A stretch of DNA of 64,000 bases from the NCBI RefSeq assembly GCF_014655955.1, contig NZ_BNBO01000033.1, positions 1 to 64,000 on the forward strand. Reading direction: 5' to 3'. This document shows, one piece after another, positions 59,457-64,000 of the stretch. Position numbers and translations under genes: made by a program. Below the pieces are notes generated by a model. The model was not told the DNA's origin, did no database searches, and was given only the letters and a program-made list of their open reading frames with translations. How positions within the stretch are numbered: the first letter of the stretch is position 1; each line of letters starts with the position of its first letter. The stretch comes from Kitasatospora indigofera. GTDB lineage: Bacteria > Actinomycetota > Actinomycetes > Streptomycetales > Streptomycetaceae.

Positions 59457-60362
59457 TCAGCAGCCGGACCTGGCAGCCGCGGCCGTCCGCAGGCTGTCCA
59501 GCACCAGCGTGGTCGCCGGGACGGCGCGGTGCTCGCGCAGCACGAAGGCGCTGACCTTGCGGCGCAGGTGCGGTTCGACGGCGCGGCCGGTCACCTTGCG
59601 GTGGCACATGAAGCTGAGCACCAGGGCGGGCATCAGGGCGACCCCGACCCCGGCGGCCACCAGGCTCTGCACGGCGAGGTTGTCGTCGGTGCTGAACACC
59701 ACGTCGGGCTCGAACCCCTGCTCCGCGCAGACGTGCAGGAGGTTGGCCCGGCAGCGCGGGCAGCCGGCGATCCAGCGCTCCTCGGCCAGGTCGGCCAGCC
59801 GGACGGCGTGCCGGCGGCCCAGCGGGTGGCCGACCGGCAGCAGCACCGTCAGCAGGTCCTCCATCAGCGGGATCTCCTCGACCCCCTCCGGCGGCCCGGC
59901 CGCCGGCCCCGGGTAGCTGAAGGCCAGCGCGATGTCGCACTCCCCGCGCAGCAGGCGCCGGACCGAGTCGGGCGGCTCCGCCTCGTGCAGTTCCACCCGG
60001 ACGCCCGGGTGTTCGGCGAGCAGCCGGGCGATGGCGGACGGGATCAGGGTGGCGGTGGCGCTGGGGAAGGCACAGACCCGGACCCGGCCGGCCCGCAGCC
60101 GGGCGAGGGCGGTGAGCTGCTGCTGCGCGGCCGAGAGGCTGCCGAGGATGATGTCGGCGTGCCGGGCCAGGGCCTCCCCGGCCTCGGTGAGCCGCAGCCC
60201 CCGGCCGGACCTGGTGAACAGCGGTACGCCGACGGCGCGTTCCAGCGCCTTCATCTGCTGGGTGACGGCCGGCTGGGTGTAGCCGAGCTCGCGGGCCGCC
60301 GCCGAGTGGGAGCCGGCCCGCACCACCTCGTGGAAGGTCTTGATGTGACGGGTGTCGAACAC
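59457..60362 (-). CDS. LysR family transcriptional regulator
   Basis: A 301-residue LysR-type regulator. The helix-turn-helix is RHIKTFHEVVRAGSHSAAARELGYTQPAVTQQMKALER (about 4-41). The ligand domain starts near 90 (RVRVCAFPSATATLIP) and has a cysteine-rich stretch (GCPRCRANLLHVC), which might sense thiols or sulfur compounds. I use the GTG at 60362; a longer frame begins at 60467 with low-complexity residues. Its position 183 bases before the cysteine dioxygenase gene suggests that it controls the sulfur operon. Confidence 0.88.
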   Translation of the reverse strand: MFDTRHIKTFHEVVRAGSHSAAARELGYTQPAVTQQMKALERAVGVPLFTRSGRGLRLTEAGEALARHADIILGSLSAAQQQLTALARLRAGRVRVCAFPSATATLIPSAIARLLAEHPGVRVELHEAEPPDSVRRLLRGECDIALAFSYPGPAAGPPEGVEEIPLMEDLLTVLLPVGHPLGRRHAVRLADLAEERWIAGCPRCRANLLHVCAEQGFEPDVVFSTDDNLAVQSLVAAGVGVALMPALVLSFMCHRKVTGRAVEPHLRRKVSAFVLREHRAVPATTLVLDSLRTAAAARSGC

Positions 60363-60478
60363 CCCCGAAGCATAAGCAAATATTGTGGCTCGGCGGGCAG
60401 GTCTCGCTTTTCCCTTTGGTTTCCCGTGAACCAGCAATCCCGGGTGACCCTCGGTCGCCCGCGGCACCCGCGGCCCGG

Positions 60479-61252
60479 TCAGCCGCCCTGCCGCGGGAAG
60501 GCGTCGCCCGGTGACACCAGACCGGTCTCGTAGGCCAGCACCACCGCCTGGGCCCGGTCGCGCAGCGAGAGCTTGGCGAAGATCCGGGCCACATGGGTCT
60601 TCACCGTCGCCTCGCTGAGGGTCAGGACGGACGCCAGCTCGGCGTTGGAGAGGCCGCCGCCCATCAGGGTCAGCACCTCGTGCTCACGGGGCGTCAGCGC
60701 GGCGAGGTCCCGATGGACCGCCGGGCCACCGCTGCCCGGCCGGGGGCCGCCCCCGGCCGTACGGTCCGGGCCGCCGGCCGCGAAGCGCTCCACCAGCCGG
60801 CGGGTGATCGAGGGGGCGAGCAGCGCGTCACCGGTGCCGACCAGCCGGACGGCCGCGGTCAGGTGGTCGGAGGTGACGTCCTTGAGCAGGAACCCGCTGG
60901 CCCCGGCGGCCAGGGCGGCGTAGACGTAGTGGTCCAGGTCGAAGGTGGTCAGCATGATCACCCGGCAGTCCGGGTCCTGGGCCAGCACCCGGCGGGCGGC
61001 CTCCAGGCCGTCCATGCCGGGCATCCGGATGTCCATCAGCACCACGTCGGGCCGCAGGGTCCGGGCGGCGGCCACCGCCTCGGCGCCGTCGGCGGCCTCG
61101 CCGACCACGTCGATGCCGCGTGCGGTCAGGATCAGCCGGAACCCGGTACGGACCAGCTCCTGGTCGTCCGCGATCAGCACCCGGGGCACCGGCTCTGCGG
61201 CCGGCCCGGCCGCCCCGCCCGTCACGCCCACCCCGCCCGTCACGGCAGTCAC
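60479..61252 (-). CDS. NarL/FixJ-type response regulator
   Basis: A 257-residue response regulator. The receiver domain (about 24-140) has the phosphoacceptor Asp in VVLMDIRMPGMDG and the Lys in GFLLKDVTSD. A Gly/Pro-rich linker leads to the LuxR-type helix-turn-helix (LTPREHEVLTLMGGGLSNAELASVLTLSEATVKTHVARIFAKL, near 190-232). The GTG start at 61252 overlaps the kinase stop codon by four bases. It probably controls the divergent ABC transporter genes. Confidence 0.93.
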   Translation of the reverse strand: MTAVTGGVGVTGGAAGPAAEPVPRVLIADDQELVRTGFRLILTARGIDVVGEAADGAEAVAAARTLRPDVVLMDIRMPGMDGLEAARRVLAQDPDCRVIMLTTFDLDHYVYAALAAGASGFLLKDVTSDHLTAAVRLVGTGDALLAPSITRRLVERFAAGGPDRTAGGGPRPGSGGPAVHRDLAALTPREHEVLTLMGGGLSNAELASVLTLSEATVKTHVARIFAKLSLRDRAQAVVLAYETGLVSPGDAFPRQGG

Positions 61253-62100
61253 GGCCGGTCCAGCGGGATCCGGGCGCGGACCCGGTAGCCGCCGCCGAGG
61301 CGCCTGCGGGCGTCCAGGTCGCCGCCGTAGACGGCCACCCGCTCGCGCAGCCCGAGCAGCCCGCGCCCGGCGCCGTCGCGCGCCTCCGGGGCGGTGCGCA
61401 CGCCCTGGCCGCCGCCGGCCAGCACGCTCGGCCCGCTGTTCAGCACCTCCACCCGCAGGTAGCGGTCGGAGTACCGGACCGTCAGTTCGGCCCGCCCCCC
61501 GTCGCTGTACTTCAGGGCGTTGGTCAGCGCCTCCTGGACGATCCGGTAGGCGGTCAGGTCGATCCCGGCGGGCAGCGGGCGCGGCTCCCCCAAGATCCGC
61601 ACCTCGACCGGCAGGCCGGCGAAGGCGATCCGGTCGACCAGCGGGCCGAGCCGGCCGAGCCCCGGCTGGGGTTCCAGGCGGCTGACGCCCGCGTTCGCGC
61701 CGCCCTCGTCGTCCTCGCCGTCCTGCGAGGGGGCGAGCAGTCCGAGCAGGTGCCGCAGTTCGGTCATCGCGCCCCGGCCGGCCGCCTCGACCGCCCGCAT
61801 CGCGGTGGCGGCCTCGTCCGGCATGGTGGCCAGCACCTCACGGGCCGCGCCAGCCTGGACCACCATCAGGCTGACGTTGTGACTGACGATGTCGTGCAGC
61901 TCCCGGGCGATCCGGGCCCGCTCGGCGTCCACCGCGGCCACCGCCGCGCTCTCCCGCTCCCGCTCCAGCAGCCAGCCGCGATCGGCCAGCGCCGTCCGGT
62001 GAGCGCGCCGCTCCCGCACCAGCGCGGCACCGAACCAGCCGGCCGCGGCGCACGCCACGGCCAGCGCCAGCACCAGCGGTCCCACCCCGGATCTCCACAC
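61249..62100 (-). CDS. Sensor histidine kinase (HisKA_3 family), short
   Basis: A 283-residue kinase with a single N-terminal membrane helix (about 8-26), a short linker, and the HisKA_3 dimerisation domain with the phospho-acceptor His in RIARELHDIVSHNVSLMV (near residue 68). The C-terminal HATPase_c domain has the N-box VQEALTNALKYS and G-box GRGLLGLRERV. Most kinases of this type have several helices, so this one is short; a stop codon just upstream of GTG 62100 bounds the frame. It is coupled to the response regulator. Confidence 0.88.
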   Translation of the reverse strand: MWRSGVGPLVLALAVACAAAGWFGAALVRERRAHRTALADRGWLLERERESAAVAAVDAERARIARELHDIVSHNVSLMVVQAGAAREVLATMPDEAATAMRAVEAAGRGAMTELRHLLGLLAPSQDGEDDEGGANAGVSRLEPQPGLGRLGPLVDRIAFAGLPVEVRILGEPRPLPAGIDLTAYRIVQEALTNALKYSDGGRAELTVRYSDRYLRVEVLNSGPSVLAGGGQGVRTAPEARDGAGRGLLGLRERVAVYGGDLDARRRLGGGYRVRARIPLDRP

Positions 62101-62236
62101 AAGATCACTCTGTCAGCCCGCGCCCCGCTCCGCATCGTTCTGCGGGGCCGGCCCCGTACATCCGCAGGATGACGGGCCCGGCCGGATACACCGGGGGGCT
62201 GATGCCGGGCCCCGGCGGCACTCCTAGGTTCATGCC

Positions 62237-62947
62237 ATGACTACAGACCACGACAGTGCGCAGCCGGTCGTCGTACGGCTGGACGGCGTCCGCAAGGAGT
62301 ACGGGGAGGCGACGGCCCTGGACGGGGTGTCGCTGGAGATCCGGGCCGGCGAGGCGGTCGCGGTGATGGGCCCGTCCGGCTGCGGCAAGTCGACGCTGCT
62401 CAACATGGTGGCCGGGCTGGACCGTCCGACGGCCGGCACGGTCCGGGTCGCCGGGGAGGACCTCGGCAGCCTCAACGAGACCGGGCTGGCGCTGTTCCGG
62501 CGCCGGCAGGTCGGCATGATCTTCCAGTTCTTCAACCTCATCGACGACCTGCCGGCCCTGGACAACGTCGCGCTCTCCGCCCAGCTGACCGGGACCCCGG
62601 CCCGTCAGGCCCGCCGCCGGGCGCTCGAACTCCTCGACGAGCTGGGCATCGCGGACCGCCGGGACGCCTACCCGGCGACCCTGAGCGGCGGCGAGCGCCA
62701 ACGGGTGGCCGTGGCGCGCGCCCTGATGAACCGCCCAGCCCTGCTGCTCGCGGACGAGCCGACCGGCGCGCTGGACAGCCGGGCCGGCGAGCAGGTGATG
62801 GACCTGCTGATCGATCTCAACCAGATCGGCCAGACGCTGCTGATCGTCACCCACGACCCCCGGCTGGCCACCCGGTGCGCCGGCCGGCTGATCGAGTTCG
62901 CCGACGGACGGGTGGCCCGCGAGAGCGCCCTGGAGCGTACCTCGTGA
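62237..62947 (+). CDS. MacB-type ABC transporter ATPase
   Basis: A 236-residue ATPase with Walker A GPSGCGKST (about 50-58), Q-loop FQFFNL, signature LSGGERQRVAVARAL, Walker B LLLADEPTGALD and the switch His in IVTHDP. It belongs to the LolD/MacB class that powers FtsX-type permeases. The permease start overlaps its stop by four bases (GTGA). The genes are divergent from a two-component system, a common arrangement for antimicrobial- or envelope-stress-responsive transporters. Confidence 0.93.
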   Translation: MTTDHDSAQPVVVRLDGVRKEYGEATALDGVSLEIRAGEAVAVMGPSGCGKSTLLNMVAGLDRPTAGTVRVAGEDLGSLNETGLALFRRRQVGMIFQFFNLIDDLPALDNVALSAQLTGTPARQARRRALELLDELGIADRRDAYPATLSGGERQRVAVARALMNRPALLLADEPTGALDSRAGEQVMDLLIDLNQIGQTLLIVTHDPRLATRCAGRLIEFADGRVARESALERTS

Positions 62948-64000
62948 GCGCGGTGTGGCGGGCCGCGCGGGCGGCCGTGCGCCGGCGGCGGCTGCAGAGC
63001 GTGGTGATCGGCCTGGTGGTGCTCTGCTCCACCACGACCGTGCTGCTCGCGCTGGGTCTGCTGGACGCCGTCTCGGCGCCGTTCGACCAGGCCTTCGGCC
63101 GGCAGCACGGCGCCCATGTGGTGGCCACCTACGACCCGGCCGGGGTGTCGGCCGCCGGGCTGGCCGAGGCCGCCCGGCGGCCGGGCGTGCAGGCCGCCGA
63201 GGGCCCGTTCGGCCAGGGCTCGGTCAAGGTGGTCAAGGGCTGGCCCGGGTTCCCGGCCGGGACGCTCAAGGTGGTCGGCCGGGCGGACCCGGCGGGCGCC
63301 GCGGTGGACCGGCCCGCGCTGCTGGCCGGGCGCTGGGCCGCCGCTCCCGGTGAGCTGGTGCTCGACCAGGACTACACCGGCCTGGTGCTGCGGGAGCTGC
63401 TGGGGACGCGGATCGACGCGCCCGGCAGCCCGCCGCTGACCGTCGTCGGCCTCGCCACCAGCATGAGCCGCTCCGCGGACGCCTGGGTGGTGCCGGAGCA
63501 GATCGGCGCGCTGCACCCGGACGCCGTCCAGATGCTCTACCGCTTCGCCGCCGCCGGCACCGCGCCGGAGGTCGCCGCCGCCGTGGACGGCGTCACGGCC
63601 GGGCTGCCGGCCGGTGCGCTGGTGTCGGCGCAGTCCCATCTGACCCTCAAGGAGGACTACGCCGGGACGGCCCGGGACTACCTGCCGTTCATGACCCTCT
63701 TCGGGGCCCTCGGCCTGGCGGTCTCCGTCCTGATCGTCGGCAACGTGGTCGGCGGGGCGGTGGTCTCCGGGTTCCGCCACATCGGCGTGCTCAAGGCCCT
63801 GGGCTTCACCCCGAACCAGGTGGTGGGCGTCTACCTGGTGATGGTCTCGCTGCCGGCCGTGGCGGGCGCCGCCCTGGGCACGCTGGCCGGCGGCCTGCTG
63901 GCGGAGCCCGTCCTGGACGCCGCCTTCCAGGGGGTGCGGCGGGGCACCGCCGTCGTCGGGATCGCGCCCTGGGTGTCCGTGGCCTGCCTGCTCGGCATGC
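62944..64000 (+). CDS. FtsX-like ABC permease, truncated by window edge
   Basis: The first 352 residues of an FtsX/MacB-type permease. GTG at 62944 overlaps the ATPase stop. The first transmembrane helix is at about 20-40 (VVIGLVVLCSTTTVLLALG), followed by a large extracytoplasmic domain (about 45-235) and the next helix bundle at about 250-330 (GALGLAVSVLIVGNVVGG). The reading frame is open to the end of the window, so length and C-terminus are unknown. Confidence 0.85.
   Translation, partial: MSAVWRAARAAVRRRRLQSVVIGLVVLCSTTTVLLALGLLDAVSAPFDQAFGRQHGAHVVATYDPAGVSAAGLAEAARRPGVQAAEGPFGQGSVKVVKGWPGFPAGTLKVVGRADPAGAAVDRPALLAGRWAAAPGELVLDQDYTGLVLRELLGTRIDAPGSPPLTVVGLATSMSRSADAWVVPEQIGALHPDAVQMLYRFAAAGTAPEVAAAVDGVTAGLPAGALVSAQSHLTLKEDYAGTARDYLPFMTLFGALGLAVSVLIVGNVVGGAVVSGFRHIGVLKALGFTPNQVVGVYLVMVSLPAVAGAALGTLAGGLLAEPVLDAAFQGVRRGTAVVGIAPWVSVACLLGM

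Overview
The window is a very GC-rich (roughly 70-75%) actinobacterial chromosome segment, most likely from a Streptomycetaceae member (Streptomyces or Kitasatospora). The signs are the strong G/C third-position bias, frequent GTG starts, Shine-Dalgarno sequences of the GGAGG type, a whiJ/DUF397-type regulator cluster, a malR-malEFG-aglA locus, a chitinase with CBM2 and FN3 modules, a CbiX-like protein, and a c-di-AMP riboswitch in front of a resuscitation-promoting-factor gene. I see no rRNA, tRNA, CRISPR, prophage or insertion sequence.

Layout. 0.3-3.5 kb: a translationally coupled minus-strand operon (DUF6421, SDR, threonine-aldolase-like) whose promoter carries a palindrome in its spacer. 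4.2-9.0 kb: DUF5134 membrane protein, M56 peptidase, a divergent MarR/DHA2 MFS pair, TetR. 9.1-11.5 kb: an XRE/DUF5753 regulator, an RsbW-like ATPase and a DUF397 protein, with recurring TGCACGTGCA palindromes, one more copy of which sits in the MarR/MFS promoter. 12-12.9 kb: degenerate CbiX-like protein. 12.9-14.4 kb: gene-poor stretch ending in a Crp-type site and a c-di-AMP riboswitch that lead into an Rpf-LysM-NlpC/P60 cell-wall hydrolase. 16.2 kb: orphan VapB-like protein.

16.6-22.8 kb: maltose/maltodextrin system (malE, malF, malG, alpha-glucosidase, malR), all on the minus strand. 23.3-25.3 kb: flavohaemoglobin with a convergent regulator of SufR-like design. 25.4-31.6 kb: GNAT, aldose 1-epimerase, then a large LAL (LuxR/ATPase) regulator divergent from a solitary type I terpene synthase. 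31.9-33.8 kb: aldehyde dehydrogenase plus DUF779. 33.8-35.5 kb: a WXG-type polymorphic toxin (toxin-44-like) with a small type VII-like partner. 35.6-40.6 kb: DUF6325/SHOCT, NTF2-like, serine hydrolase, NUDIX, and a sulfite-oxidase-like/cytochrome b pair.

40.7-48.8 kb: a bxl-like oligosaccharide locus (binding protein, two permeases, GH3) with a divergent LacI regulator and a polysaccharide deacetylase. The same CGAAAGTTTCG operator precedes the transporter operon and the deacetylase, so they probably form one regulon. 48.9-54 kb: TetR, a protein with four NPF-containing repeats, a saccharopine-dehydrogenase-like enzyme, a GlxA-type regulator. 54.4-56.7 kb: secreted GH18 chitinase. 56.8-60.4 kb: spermidine-synthase-like protein, then a sulfur cluster (cysteine dioxygenase, YeiH exporter, LysR). 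60.5-64 kb: a two-component system divergent from a MacB-type ABC transporter whose permease runs off the window.

Sugar uptake dominates the second third of the window: two complete CUT1-type importers each have their own intracellular glycosidase and LacI repressor, and neither operon encodes an ATPase, as expected where a shared MsiK-type ATPase energises them.
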